A stretch of DNA of 64,000 nt from Maridesulfovibrio ferrireducens (GCF_016342405.1 NZ_JAEINN010000004.1:62001-126000), one strand, 5' to 3'; counted from the stretch's first letter, positions 52,702-62,778 are shown. The notes: generated by a model not told the origin, from the letters alone. Program-made: numbers and translations.

Positions 52702-53997
52702 ATGATCGAAAGATATTCCCGTCCTGCTATGAGTGCGTTATGGACTCTGGAGAATCGCTTCAGGGTATGGCTTGAAGTTGAAGTTGCTGTCTGTGAAGCT
52801 TGGCATAAGCTCGGACGCATTCCGGCTGAAGATATTAAAAATATCCGTGATAAAGCTGATTTTGAATTGGACCGTATTCTGGAGATTGAAGAAAAGACAA
52901 AACATGATGTTATTGCTTTTCTTACAGCTGTAGAAGAAAAAGTCGGACCTTCTTCCCGCTTTATTCATTTAGGATGCACTTCCTCTGATATTGTTGATAC
53001 TGCCAACGGAGTTCTTCTCCATCGTGCCGGGAATATGATCTTGAAAGCTCTTGATGAGTTTCTGGCTACTCTTAAAGAAATGGCTTTTACTTATAAAGGT
53101 AGAATGTGCATGGGCCGTACGCACGGTATTCATGCAGAACCTACCAGTTTCGGTCTTAAAATGACCGGTTTTTATGCTGAATTTACACGTCATCGTGAGC
53201 GTATTGAAAAGGCTGTGGAAGGCGTTAGTGTCGGTAAAATTTCCGGAGCTGTCGGAACTTACGCAATGCTTGATCCTGAAGTTGAGAGTATTACCTGCGA
53301 ATTGCTCAATTTGAATGTCGATCCTATTTCCACTCAGATTATTCAGCGTGACCGCCATGCCGCATTCTTTACAGCTCTAGGCTTGCTTGGCGGTGGTATT
53401 GAGCGTCTCGGCGTAGAACTAAGGCATTTACAGCGCACTGAAGTTCTTGAAGTTGAAGAGGGATTCAGCGCTGGACAGAAAGGCTCTTCCGCCATGCCGC
53501 ATAAGAAGAATCCTATTTCTGCTGAAAATCTCAGCGGACTTTCCCGTCTCCTGCGTACCAACGGTTTGGTAGCAATGGAAAACATGCCTTTGTGGCATGA
53601 ACGTGATATCAGTCATTCCTCTGTTGAAAGAGTTATAATGCCTGATTCCACTATTCTTGCAGATTATATTCTCGGTCGTATGACCGGAGTTCTCAAAAGA
53701 CTTAAAATCAACGGCGATAATATGGATCGCAATCTGATGGCTTCTTACGGGCTTTTCTACTCACAGCGAGTTTTGCTTGCTCTTGTAGATTCCGGTCTTG
53801 AAAGACAGAAAGCTTATGAAATGGTGCAGAAGGTTGCTATGTATTGCTGGGAAAATAAAGTTTCCTTCCCTGATGAAGTTCGCAAGGATGAGACCATTAA
53901 ATCTGTTCTGGCCGACGGGGCTTTGGATGATGCTTTTGATCTTGGATACTATACTAGATATGAAGATTTTATTATTAAACGTGTTTTCGGTGAATAA
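52702..53997 (+). CDS. purB: Adenylosuccinate lyase
   Basis: A 431-residue enzyme of purine synthesis that splits fumarate from SAICAR and from adenylosuccinate. The fumarase/lyase signature SSAMPHKKNP lies at about 262-271; TSSDIVDTANG (about 93) and MGRTHGIHAEPTSFG (about 138) supply further active-site residues, including the catalytic His. Length and motifs are normal. It is a single-gene unit between two strong terminators. Confidence 0.97.
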   Translation: MIERYSRPAMSALWTLENRFRVWLEVEVAVCEAWHKLGRIPAEDIKNIRDKADFELDRILEIEEKTKHDVIAFLTAVEEKVGPSSRFIHLGCTSSDIVDTANGVLLHRAGNMILKALDEFLATLKEMAFTYKGRMCMGRTHGIHAEPTSFGLKMTGFYAEFTRHRERIEKAVEGVSVGKISGAVGTYAMLDPEVESITCELLNLNVDPISTQIIQRDRHAAFFTALGLLGGGIERLGVELRHLQRTEVLEVEEGFSAGQKGSSAMPHKKNPISAENLSGLSRLLRTNGLVAMENMPLWHERDISHSSVERVIMPDSTILADYILGRMTGVLKRLKINGDNMDRNLMASYGLFYSQRVLLALVDSGLERQKAYEMVQKVAMYCWENKVSFPDEVRKDETIKSVLADGALDDAFDLGYYTRYEDFIIKRVFGE

Positions 53998-54024
53998 CCT
54001 GAACATGTTGGTTTAAATTAATAT

Positions 54025-54067
54025 ATCACCCGGCTTTGACCTTTCAGCAAAGCCGGGTGATCTTTTT
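54025..54067 (+). terminator. Terminator of purB
   Basis: ATCACCCGGCTTTG and CAAAGCCGGGTGAT form a 14-base-pair stem with a nine-base loop, followed by CTTTTTT. Confidence 0.95.
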
Positions 54068-54234
54068 TGCAGGTCTTAGTTTTTCGTGCTAGTGTTTCAA
54101 AAAAAGTGTTGATTTATAGTTGCTTTAAGTTGTGAATCAATGTTTTTAGTGGTGTGAGTATGATTTTGAGTTGAGTGTGGATGATGCTTGCTTTTTACTC
54201 CGGTTATTCTGAACGATGGAGTCCTGGCTTTGGT

Positions 54235-55503
54235 ATGATGCATTTTTTAAGATTATTCTTTATAGTTATTATATTCAGTGCGAGCTTAAGCTCTTATTGT
54301 CTTGCCGGGGGGTGGACGCCTGTGCTGGAAAGTACTCCGCTTGTTCCCGGGGTGGTCGTTGCTGTTGATAAAGAATCTCAGAAGTTCCATCTTCTTGTTC
54401 ATAAAAGTCCTTTGCACGCTGAGCTTTCTTTTGACTGTGCTACGGGTAAAAAAGCCGGTGATAAAAAAGTTGAAGGAGACATGCGAACTCCTGAGGGCGT
54501 ATATTTTACTAAAGGTAAGCGAACTGGCTTAAAAGATTTTGAATTGTATGGAGATTTGGCTTTTCCTCTTGATTTTCCTAATCCGATTGATCGTATTAAT
54601 GGAAAAACGGGGTATGGAATATGGATACACGGGCGGGGCAAGCAGTTAGTAGCAATGGATACCCAAGGTTGTGTAGCTCTTGAAAATACAGATATAAATT
54701 TTATTGATTCTCGGATACGTTCAGGCACTCCGGTTGTTATTGGCGAGACCGTCTCGTGGGTAAATGCTACGGGAACGCAGGTAGTAGAATCTGCAGAACT
54801 TAAGACCCTGGTTAATAAGTGGGCTGCAGACTGGTCGAATAAAGATGACGGTTTTTTTGAAGCTTATTCAGATAAATTGTTCAGTAAAACTGAAAGCAGA
54901 CCTTTCAAATTTTTTAAAAATCGTAAAAAGAGAATTTTTTCCGATACATCGTGGATCGATGTTTCAGTTTTTAACTTAAAAGCTCTGCCCGGTCCTGATT
55001 ACTGGGTTACTTGGTTTGATCAGTATTATAGATCAGGCCGTCTTTCTTCTTCTACAGCTAAGAGACTGTATTGGCAGAAGATTGATGGAATTTGGAAAAT
55101 TGTGGGGCGGGAGTATGGCCCTGCTTCCAAATCTTTTGCAGATGAATATATTGCATCAAAAAGAAAAAGTGTTCTCGGATTTCTCGATAATTGGAGAACC
55201 TTCTGGCTTTCTGCTGATCTAGATCCCTATTCTGTTTTGTATGATTCTAATGCAAGGCAGGGAAATATACGCGGAATTAATGCGATTAAAGAACACAAAA
55301 AATCCATATGGACGGAAAAGAAGCCTTCCGTTGTTGAAATTAGTAAAGTGAGATTAAAAGAACATCCTGATGGGTTGGAAGTTGCCTTCAAGCAATTGTA
55401 TTCTGATGTTTCAGGTTATAGCGATTTTGGAAGTAAAAAATTAGTCATTCGTCCTGTGAATGGTGGATGGCGCATCGTTGATGAACAATGGAGCAGGCGC
55501 TAA
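54235..55503 (+). CDS. L,D-transpeptidase-fold enzyme with NTF2-like repeats, Csd6/Pgp2-like
   Basis: An exported protein of about 422 residues. After a signal peptide (MMHFLRLFFIVIIFSASLSSYCLA) comes a YkuD domain (about 38-165) with catalytic His132 in IWIHGRG and Cys146 in DTQGCVALEN. Two NTF2-like repeats follow (about 178-290 and 300-420), each ending in a GxWRIV/GIWKIV strand. This YkuD plus NTF2 order is that of Csd6/Pgp2, L,D-carboxypeptidases that trim peptidoglycan and set helical shape. The start is uncertain: the frame is open from a GTG at 54175, but the later ATG gives the better signal peptide. First gene of a four-gene operon. Confidence 0.8.
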   Translation: MMHFLRLFFIVIIFSASLSSYCLAGGWTPVLESTPLVPGVVVAVDKESQKFHLLVHKSPLHAELSFDCATGKKAGDKKVEGDMRTPEGVYFTKGKRTGLKDFELYGDLAFPLDFPNPIDRINGKTGYGIWIHGRGKQLVAMDTQGCVALENTDINFIDSRIRSGTPVVIGETVSWVNATGTQVVESAELKTLVNKWAADWSNKDDGFFEAYSDKLFSKTESRPFKFFKNRKKRIFSDTSWIDVSVFNLKALPGPDYWVTWFDQYYRSGRLSSSTAKRLYWQKIDGIWKIVGREYGPASKSFADEYIASKRKSVLGFLDNWRTFWLSADLDPYSVLYDSNARQGNIRGINAIKEHKKSIWTEKKPSVVEISKVRLKEHPDGLEVAFKQLYSDVSGYSDFGSKKLVIRPVNGGWRIVDEQWSRR

Positions 55504-56207
55504 TGGGCAATACCAAGTACAATGTTCTTTTTATGCGGGATGATGATACCGTTAAACGGTACAGGCTCAGTCCGTTCTGGCTGGGAGTTTTTGTTTGGTT
55601 TATTGTTTTATTGGCAGCGTGCGCCAGTGTCGGGGCATGGTCTGGATATAAATTTTGGAATCAAAATGTGGAACTTCGTCAGGATAAGCTGGAATTGCAG
55701 AAAACCCTTAATGAAGCTTCTGTTCAGCTTGAGCGGTTGGAAAATGTAAATAAAATTTTAGATTCCTATGATCCCAATGAAGTACAATCTCTTTTAGCTT
55801 CCGTACCCGTGGAAGAAAAGAAAGTCGAACCTGCTCCTCTTACTGATCTAAAAAAATTACTTTTTTACAAAAATCTTATGCGCGCCGGAGTTGAAAATGT
55901 GAAACTCCGTTATTCAGGAGGGAGTCTTGCGTTGAGCTTTGACCTGAATAATTTGCAAACCTCCTCCTCGCTTAGCGGATCCGCAAAGGTTGAGCTTATC
56001 GGGAGTAACGGCAAAGGGGAGCATATCAAGGCAAATTCTAATGATATGTCTTTCCATATACAAAGATTCAAAGTTGTCAGAACAAGATTCGCAATGCCTT
56101 CCGGGATGTCTTTAAAAGACATGTACGGCCTTCGTTTGATGATAAGCACCACTAATAATGAGTTAATATTCAGTGAAGTATATCCTCTGTCGCGTATTTT
56201 TAATTAG
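55503..56207 (+). CDS. Single-pass membrane protein with coiled coil, cell-shape operon
   Basis: A 234-residue protein I cannot assign. It has a short cytoplasmic start (GNTKYNVLFMRDDDTVKRYRLSP), one membrane helix (about 26-48), a coiled coil (about 52-95: ELRQDKLELQKTLNEASVQLERLENVNK) and a beta-rich periplasmic domain. The start shares its A with the previous stop (TAATG), and its end overlaps the next gene by 35 bases, so it is tightly coupled to the two peptidoglycan enzymes. The layout resembles bitopic scaffold proteins that organise such enzymes. Confidence 0.72.
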   Translation: MGNTKYNVLFMRDDDTVKRYRLSPFWLGVFVWFIVLLAACASVGAWSGYKFWNQNVELRQDKLELQKTLNEASVQLERLENVNKILDSYDPNEVQSLLASVPVEEKKVEPAPLTDLKKLLFYKNLMRAGVENVKLRYSGGSLALSFDLNNLQTSSSLSGSAKVELIGSNGKGEHIKANSNDMSFHIQRFKVVRTRFAMPSGMSLKDMYGLRLMISTTNNELIFSEVYPLSRIFN

Positions 56208-57915
56208 CCTTTTTACGCTAATTTTTGCAGTGTCCCCCGCACAGGCTCAGCATGTGCGTAGTTATACTTTTTTTCAGGGAACACAGTATCCCTTACGTGT
56301 TACATGGGTTTTCGGAGATGAGCCCGGACCGACTATTATGGTTCAGGGCGGAGTTCAGGGGGATGAACTTTCCGGATTTTTCACAGGACAGCTGCTGACC
56401 CGCTGTAAGCTTCGCAAGGGTAACTTGATTATTATTCCGCGTGCAAATGAACCTTCAATTCTTCGCCGCGCCCGCCAGATAAATGTGGATCTCAACAGAA
56501 GATTCGATAAAGAATACAATAATTTTTATGAGGATCGTCTTGCCAAGGCAATCCGTTTCCTGCTCGATGATGCTGATGGTTTTATCCATTTACATGAAGG
56601 TAGCGGTTTCTATAATCCTAAATATATCAGTAGTATGAGAAATCCAAAGCGTTATGGTCAGTCAATGATCATTGATGCGGCAGTATACAAAAATATTCCG
56701 CTTGCTGATTTGTGTCAGCGTGCAATTGATAGTCTTAATTCCAAAATTCCCAATAAATCATATTGGTTTACACTTTTTAATACCGATACTTTTGATAAAG
56801 CTACCCATTATCCTGAGATGTTGAAATCCCTGACTTGCTATGCTCTTGTTGAACGTGGAATTCCGGCCATGGCTGTCGAAGTAAGCAAAGATATCATGGA
56901 TCTTGAATGGAAAGTTCGTCAGCAACTGAAGGCCACTGTTTATTTACTTGAGGAATTTGGATTAGAAGTTGAAATTCCAGAATTTTCATTTCCTGCCGAA
57001 GGTAAAAATACCGGCCTAAAAATAATGATCAACGGCAGTCCTCTCTCGGGGAAGAGTGTAAATCTTGTGAGAGGCGGTCCTGTTTCCACTTCCGGTCAGA
57101 GTGATGTTATGACTGATTTGGCTTTGGAGCCTGCTGTAGCTGTGTATGCGAGTGACCGTCCAAATCTTAATCTTTTGACTGCGCCTCGCATGGCATTGTC
57201 ATCGTTTCCCGCTCTTGAAGTTAGCCTTGACGGTAGTAAGATGACAACCACCAAAGTTCGCTGGACCGGACAAAATGAAAATTCACCGGAACCGCACGGT
57301 CCTGTTTTTTTGTGCTGGCTCAACGGTGACCCTCATTTTGTGTCTGCTTCAGGCATTCTTAGTGTTTTGGAAGGGGATCAGTTCATTATTGAAGGAGTTC
57401 TCGGGAGCAATAGAGAAGAAGTACTTAATTTAAAAGGATTTGTTGCCTCGACGATGGTTAACAGCGGGCAGGATGTCGGGCATGAAATTATTATAGAACC
57501 TTCCAATTTTATGGATAAATACAAGCTTAAAAGTGATGATGGCGGAGCTCGCTATAGGATAGCCAGAGAGACTCCGGGTAAGCACAGGGCAGAGTTTTAC
57601 CTTTCAGTTTTTCCGCGTGTAGTAAAAGCTCTTGAGTTCAGCCGCACGCATGGCCCTGATATGCTTGTAAAATGGGAAAGCGATGCTGTCCGTGAAGTTC
57701 CTGCGGATCGTTATGTGCTTAATGAAGCTTGGAGCAACGGAAAACTTGATAAAATTCAACCTTTCATTGATCGTATTCCTATTTCATGGGGTGAATCTTT
57801 TGATGTTGAACCTGGAAAAGACGTGAAGATAACTCTTCGCCATTCAACAACATTTGAACCTGTCGGCGGTATGATCTTCAGAGGGGCATCTCTGTTACAG
57901 ACTTCATTGGATTGA
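56173..57915 (+). CDS. M14/M99 metallopeptidase, Csd4/Pgp1-like D,L-carboxypeptidase
   Basis: A 580-residue exported zinc peptidase. It starts at a GTG and has a signal peptide (LISLFTLIFAVSPAQA). Instead of the HxxE of ordinary M14 enzymes it has QGDE (Gln62, Glu65), the variant zinc ligand set of Csd4, with His141 in IHLHEGSGFY and the general base Glu236 in AMAVEVSKD. Csd4/Pgp1 cut the terminal diaminopimelate from peptidoglycan tripeptides and give curved or helical shape. The C-terminal 310 residues are beta-rich and longer than in Csd4. Third gene of the operon. Confidence 0.82.
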   Translation: MKYILCRVFLISLFTLIFAVSPAQAQHVRSYTFFQGTQYPLRVTWVFGDEPGPTIMVQGGVQGDELSGFFTGQLLTRCKLRKGNLIIIPRANEPSILRRARQINVDLNRRFDKEYNNFYEDRLAKAIRFLLDDADGFIHLHEGSGFYNPKYISSMRNPKRYGQSMIIDAAVYKNIPLADLCQRAIDSLNSKIPNKSYWFTLFNTDTFDKATHYPEMLKSLTCYALVERGIPAMAVEVSKDIMDLEWKVRQQLKATVYLLEEFGLEVEIPEFSFPAEGKNTGLKIMINGSPLSGKSVNLVRGGPVSTSGQSDVMTDLALEPAVAVYASDRPNLNLLTAPRMALSSFPALEVSLDGSKMTTTKVRWTGQNENSPEPHGPVFLCWLNGDPHFVSASGILSVLEGDQFIIEGVLGSNREEVLNLKGFVASTMVNSGQDVGHEIIIEPSNFMDKYKLKSDDGGARYRIARETPGKHRAEFYLSVFPRVVKALEFSRTHGPDMLVKWESDAVREVPADRYVLNEAWSNGKLDKIQPFIDRIPISWGESFDVEPGKDVKITLRHSTTFEPVGGMIFRGASLLQTSLD

Positions 57916-57946
57916 TTTTAGAAAACCGCATGTTAACCTGTTAAAT

Positions 57947-58768
57947 ATGGGTAATGATATGAAAGCTGTACCTGAAAATTGTTATGTTAATCTTCCTCTT
58001 TTATATATCTATAATCAGCCTGAGTATTTAGATTTATTTATAGAGAAATCAATTCAGCCTGAACTTGGGCTTGATTGTTTTGGAAATGAATGTGTTAGCA
58101 AAGACTGGTTGCAATCTATCAGTGATCGGCTTGCAAATGCGGGACTTAAGTGCACCGTACATCTCCCTTTTCTGGATTTGAAACCAGCCAGCCTAAATTC
58201 TGCTATCAGGCAGGCATCTATTGATACTTTATGCGGAGCTTTCGAACTCGCAAAAATATTTTCTCCGGAAAGGATGGTGATGCATCCCTCCTTTACTTCG
58301 TGGCTTGAAGAGCCTCTTTTTGAAGTGTCCTATAAAAATTGTTTGGAAGGTATTAGGCAGTTGAGTGATTCATGGCCTGATCATCCTGTGCTTTGTCTCG
58401 AAAATACTTACGAGTATGATCCCGGTCCGCTTTTACGAATTGTGGAAGATTTGGACCGCGATAATGTGGGTATATGTTTTGATGCAGGGCATTGGCATTC
58501 TTTTTCTAAGGGATCGGAGAAGAAAGATTTTGATTTCTGGTTTGATTCCTTTGCACCATATATCAAACACTTACATCTGCATGATAATAATGGCGTTAAA
58601 GATGAGCATCTCGCCTTGGGGTATGGAACTATGGACTGGGAACATATTATTTCCCGTGTGAAAGAGTTAGACCCTTTGCCTTCAATGACTCTTGAACCTC
58701 ATAATCGTGACGATTTCGAACTAAGCCTGAAATATTTTCAGGAAAAAATAATTCCCCAATTGCTTTAG
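57947..58768 (+). CDS. Sugar phosphate isomerase/epimerase-like TIM barrel
   Basis: A 273-residue protein of the xylose isomerase-like / AP endonuclease 2 barrel family. Candidate metal ligands lie in MVMHPSF, LCLENTYEYD, ICFDAGHWHSF, HLHLHDNNG and MTLEPHN, which is the usual His/Glu/Asp distribution. The reaction is unknown. It follows the Csd4-like gene by about 30 bases and precedes the operon terminator, but its link to cell-wall work is not evident. Confidence 0.85.
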   Translation: MGNDMKAVPENCYVNLPLLYIYNQPEYLDLFIEKSIQPELGLDCFGNECVSKDWLQSISDRLANAGLKCTVHLPFLDLKPASLNSAIRQASIDTLCGAFELAKIFSPERMVMHPSFTSWLEEPLFEVSYKNCLEGIRQLSDSWPDHPVLCLENTYEYDPGPLLRIVEDLDRDNVGICFDAGHWHSFSKGSEKKDFDFWFDSFAPYIKHLHLHDNNGVKDEHLALGYGTMDWEHIISRVKELDPLPSMTLEPHNRDDFELSLKYFQEKIIPQLL

Positions 58769-58794
58769 TATTAATTATAGATTCTTTTAAAATA

Positions 58795-58835
58795 CAAAAA
58801 AGGTTCCCGGACAATCTGTCCGGGAACCTTTTTTT
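58795..58835. terminator. Strong terminator of the cell-shape operon
   Basis: AAAAAAGGTTCCCGGACA and TGTCCGGGAACCTTTTTTT form a near-perfect stem around a three-base loop. Confidence 0.95.
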
Positions 58836-59108
58836 AGGTAGGTATTCCATCAAACTTACATGGAAATTAGTTTTAGAATACCATCAATTATACTCAATAA
58901 ATTATTGCTGATAGCTTGTAAATATCAGACTTTTAGTGGCTATATTTATAATTAATGAGGTCGTATACAATGATTTGTACGAAAATAAAACATATTAATT
59001 CGGTCTGTGTTTGGTTAAAGTTGTAAATCTTTTAACTGTATTCTTTGTATAATAAATATGGTTAGTTGTGTTGATAATATTTGTTTTAAATATGCCGGAG
59101 GAAGAAGA

Positions 59109-61079
59109 GTGTTAATCGTAGGCGTTGATACAGGCGGAACTTTCACAGATTTTATCTATAAAGATGGCAATTCATGGGGCGTACATAAGCGTCTTTCAAC
59201 TCCTCACGACCCTTCTGAATCTGTAATTAATGGTCTTAAGTATATTGCAGGTGACCGCCGCGTGCAGGTTGTGCATGGATCAACTGTCGCAACAAATGCA
59301 ATACTTGAACGCAAAGGCGTTAAGACTGCCCTTATTAGTAATGAAGGATTTGAAGATATAGTTCAGATAGGGCGCCAGAATCGTTCGGAACTTTATAATC
59401 TGTCATTTTGTAAGAAACCGCATATTGTTCCGCCTGAATTAAGATTCGGGATTACAGGAAGAATTGATCATAATGGAAATGAAGTAGAGTCTTTTTCTGA
59501 AGATAATGTTCAAAATATTCTTAAAATAATCAAGGGTTCAGACGTTGAATCTGTCGCAATCTGTCTTCTTTTTTCATATTTAAATCCAGAACATGAGAAC
59601 AGAATGCGTTCTTTACTTTCTGAAATTGATATTCCTGTTTCGGTTTCGCATGAAATTTTAGCAGAGTTTCGTGAATTTGAACGCACATCAACTACGGTTA
59701 TTAACGCGTATGTTTCACCGAAAATGACCCGTTACCTAACGTTGCTTCAAGATTTTCTTGATGGATATTCATTACGGATTATGCAGAGTAACGGCGGGTC
59801 GATCTCAGCTGAAACGGCTATGAATGAGTCCGTAAGGACGATCTTGTCCGGCCCTGCCGGGGGAGCTGTCGGCGCACATGTCATAGGTAAAATGGCTGGG
59901 TATCATAAGCTTATTACCTTTGATATGGGGGGCACTTCGTCTGATGTTGCACTCATAAACGGTGAACTGCCTTTGACTCTTGAATCTGCGATAGAAGATT
60001 ATCCTGTTAAAGTTCCCATGATCGACATCCACACGGTCGGCGCAGGAGGCGGTTCTATTGCCCGTATTGATGCCGGAGGTTCGCTGACTGTCGGGCCTGA
60101 AAGTGCCGGAGCTGATCCCGGTCCTATCTGTTATGGTAAGGGCAGTGAAATTACGGTTACAGATGCCAATTTATATCTCGGAAGACTTATCCCCGACCGT
60201 TTTCTAGGCGGCGAAATGTCGCTTAAGACTGATAAGTTGAATGGTGCAATGGAAAGAATGGCTGCGGAGGCTGGTCTCAGTCCCGTTGAACTTGCGGAAG
60301 GAATTCTTGATATCGCCAACACTAATATGGAACGCGCGATCAGAGTTATTTCAGTTGAACGCGGTTACGATCCTCGTGAATTTACCATGTTTGCATTCGG
60401 CGGAGCGGGTGGAATGCATTGTGCTTTTCTTGCAAAGATGCTGTCGATTCCGAAGCTGTTTATTCCGAATAATCCAGGTATTCTTTCAGCCGTAGGCATG
60501 GTTATGGCTGATGTGATAAAGGATTACTCGCTGACGGTTATGCGTAATCAACATAATACCACTGCGGATGATCTTGAGAATTTGTTTGCTCCACTTGAAG
60601 ATCAGGGGCGTGCGGCACTTGAAGATGAAGGGTTCGCATCGCAGGATATAACTGTCGAACGATTTTTGGATATGCGCTATCAAGGGCAGTCTTTTGAGAT
60701 AATTGTGCCTTTTGACGTTGACTGGATTGAAGAATTCTCCCAGCTTCACGAACATAATTACGGCTATCGTAATGATGCTAAAACCGTAGAAATAGTCAAC
60801 ATCAGGCTTAGAACGAGGGGAATGCCGACTAAACCGGAATTCCCTGAAGCCGCTGAACTTACAGCGAAGATGCCGGATGATGCTGTAATAGGGACAACCG
60901 AAACGGTTTTTGATTCTATATTTATGAAAACCCGCATTCTGGATAGAGAGAAGCTTCTGCCCGGTAACAAGATTGATGGGCCTGCAATCATTATTGAATA
61001 CAGCTCCACTTTAGTTATTCCGCCTTTCGCAAAAGGTGAAGTTGATGCTTACGGCAATCTAATTTTTGATATTGAGTAA
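59109..61079 (+). CDS. hyuA: Hydantoinase/oxoprolinase family protein, subunit A
   Basis: A 656-residue ATP-binding subunit of the HyuA family. The start LIVGVDTGGTFTDFIYKDG is the actin-like phosphate 1 motif, VHGSTVATNAIL and TFDMGGTSSDVALI follow. Together with HyuB it forms an ATP-dependent amidohydrolase for cyclic amides such as hydantoins or 5-oxoproline. I chose the GTG at 59109, eight bases after GGAGG; the frame runs back to 59058 without a ribosome site. HyuB follows after 18 bases. Confidence 0.93.
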   Translation: MLIVGVDTGGTFTDFIYKDGNSWGVHKRLSTPHDPSESVINGLKYIAGDRRVQVVHGSTVATNAILERKGVKTALISNEGFEDIVQIGRQNRSELYNLSFCKKPHIVPPELRFGITGRIDHNGNEVESFSEDNVQNILKIIKGSDVESVAICLLFSYLNPEHENRMRSLLSEIDIPVSVSHEILAEFREFERTSTTVINAYVSPKMTRYLTLLQDFLDGYSLRIMQSNGGSISAETAMNESVRTILSGPAGGAVGAHVIGKMAGYHKLITFDMGGTSSDVALINGELPLTLESAIEDYPVKVPMIDIHTVGAGGGSIARIDAGGSLTVGPESAGADPGPICYGKGSEITVTDANLYLGRLIPDRFLGGEMSLKTDKLNGAMERMAAEAGLSPVELAEGILDIANTNMERAIRVISVERGYDPREFTMFAFGGAGGMHCAFLAKMLSIPKLFIPNNPGILSAVGMVMADVIKDYSLTVMRNQHNTTADDLENLFAPLEDQGRAALEDEGFASQDITVERFLDMRYQGQSFEIIVPFDVDWIEEFSQLHEHNYGYRNDAKTVEIVNIRLRTRGMPTKPEFPEAAELTAKMPDDAVIGTTETVFDSIFMKTRILDREKLLPGNKIDGPAIIIEYSSTLVIPPFAKGEVDAYGNLIFDIE

Positions 61080-61097
61080 TCCGGGAGGTATATAAAA

Positions 61098-62660
61098 ATG
61101 AATGTGAATCCAATCCTCCTAGAGGTGTTTAAAAACAGGTTTGCGGCAATTTCCGAAGAAATGGGTGTAACGCTCACAAGAACTGCTTTTTCTCCCAATA
61201 TAAAAGAAAGACGTGATCTTTCCTGCGCGGTTTTTGACAGCAAAGGCGATATGATCGCACAGGCGGCCCATATTCCTGTTCATTTAGGTTCCATGCCTCT
61301 TTCGGTTAAAAGTGCCATAGATAATGTCACGTTTACTGAAGGCGACATGGTTATGCTTAATGATCCGTTCAAAGGCGGAACTCATCTGCCCGACATAACT
61401 CTCGTAGCTCCTGTCTTTTTCAGCGGTTCAGATAACCCTGATTTTTATGTTGCTAACCGTGCCCATCATTCTGATGTGGGTGGTATGGCGAGTGGTTCTA
61501 TGCCCCTTTCCACTACACTTTATCAGGAAGGAATCATCATTCCACCTATTAAGATTGTTGAGAAGGGTGAAATCGTTAAATCCGTGATGGCTTTAATTTT
61601 AAACAATGTACGCACTCCTGATGAGCGTGAGGGTGATTTTTCCGCGCAAATCATGGCAAATATTACAGGCGTACGCAGGTTGAACGAGCTTATTTCAAAA
61701 TACGGGCTTGAGACTGTCGATTTTTATGCAGCAAGTCTTAATGATTATGCTGAAAAAATTACACGCCACACAATTGAATTCATTCCTGACGGTGTTTACA
61801 AATTTACTGATTACATGGACGGCGATGGCATGGATTGCTTTAATGTGCCCATCAGTGTGATTTTAGAAGTGAAGGGAGATACGGCAAAGCTTGATTTCAC
61901 AGCTTCCGGTGATCAGGTCACAGGCAGCGTTAATGCTGTCCGCTCAATTACGCTTTCGGCAGTGCTTTATGTTTTTCGTTCACTTATAGAAGGGGACGTA
62001 CCAACCAACGCGGGTATTCTTCGTCCTCTCGAAATAATCACTCGCAAAGGTTCTATTCTTGATGCAAATTTCCCTGCCGCAGTCGCAGGCGGCAATGTCG
62101 AAACTTCCCAGCGGGTTGTGGATGTTGTTTTAGGTGCGCTGGCAGAAGCCATTCCGCAGAGAATTCCCGCTGCCAGTCAGGGAACGATGAACAACATGAC
62201 CATCGGCGGTATGGATGAACGCACGGGCAAACCTTTTGCCTATTACGAGACACTAGCCGGAGGTATGGGCGGTTCCGTATCCTGTCGAGGTGAGCATGCG
62301 GTCCATTCACACATGACCAATACACTTAATACACCCGTGGAAGCTCTTGAGTATAGCTATCCGTTTCGCGTAAAGACTTACTGCGTGCGTAAAAACACTG
62401 GCGGAAAGGGGCAGTTCCCCGGTGGTGACGGTCTTGTGCGTGAGATTGAATTATTATCGAGTTGTGAAATAACAGTACTTTCCGAGCGCAGAACGAATGC
62501 TCCGTACGGTTTGCAAGGTGGCGGAAACGGTACGCCTGGTCGCAATGTTCTCATTAGTGCTGGTAAGGAAATCGAGAAGCCCGGTAAGTTTCACACGCCG
62601 CTCAAAAAGGGCGATATTATACGCATAGAAACTCCGGGCGGAGGCGGCTGGGGGAAGTAG
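61098..62660 (+). CDS. hyuB: Hydantoinase/oxoprolinase family protein, subunit B
   Basis: A 520-residue HyuB subunit. ERRDLSCAVFDSKGDMIAQAAHIPVHLGSMP, MLNDPFKGGTHLPDITLV (likely metal ligands) and NRAHHSDVGG are classic, as is the Gly-rich end ETPGGGGWGK. GGGAGG sits ten bases ahead of the ATG. It completes the enzyme with HyuA; the substrate is undefined. Confidence 0.94.
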   Translation: MNVNPILLEVFKNRFAAISEEMGVTLTRTAFSPNIKERRDLSCAVFDSKGDMIAQAAHIPVHLGSMPLSVKSAIDNVTFTEGDMVMLNDPFKGGTHLPDITLVAPVFFSGSDNPDFYVANRAHHSDVGGMASGSMPLSTTLYQEGIIIPPIKIVEKGEIVKSVMALILNNVRTPDEREGDFSAQIMANITGVRRLNELISKYGLETVDFYAASLNDYAEKITRHTIEFIPDGVYKFTDYMDGDGMDCFNVPISVILEVKGDTAKLDFTASGDQVTGSVNAVRSITLSAVLYVFRSLIEGDVPTNAGILRPLEIITRKGSILDANFPAAVAGGNVETSQRVVDVVLGALAEAIPQRIPAASQGTMNNMTIGGMDERTGKPFAYYETLAGGMGGSVSCRGEHAVHSHMTNTLNTPVEALEYSYPFRVKTYCVRKNTGGKGQFPGGDGLVREIELLSSCEITVLSERRTNAPYGLQGGGNGTPGRNVLISAGKEIEKPGKFHTPLKKGDIIRIETPGGGGWGK

Positions 62661-62778
62661 ATTTTAGTGAGTTTTATTATAAATTTATGGAGTTAGTTGA
62701 TAATACAGCTTTGAAAATAAATGATAAAAATATTAAGGTGCAACCTTGTTACTAACTTAATAAAAGTTTTGGGAGAGC

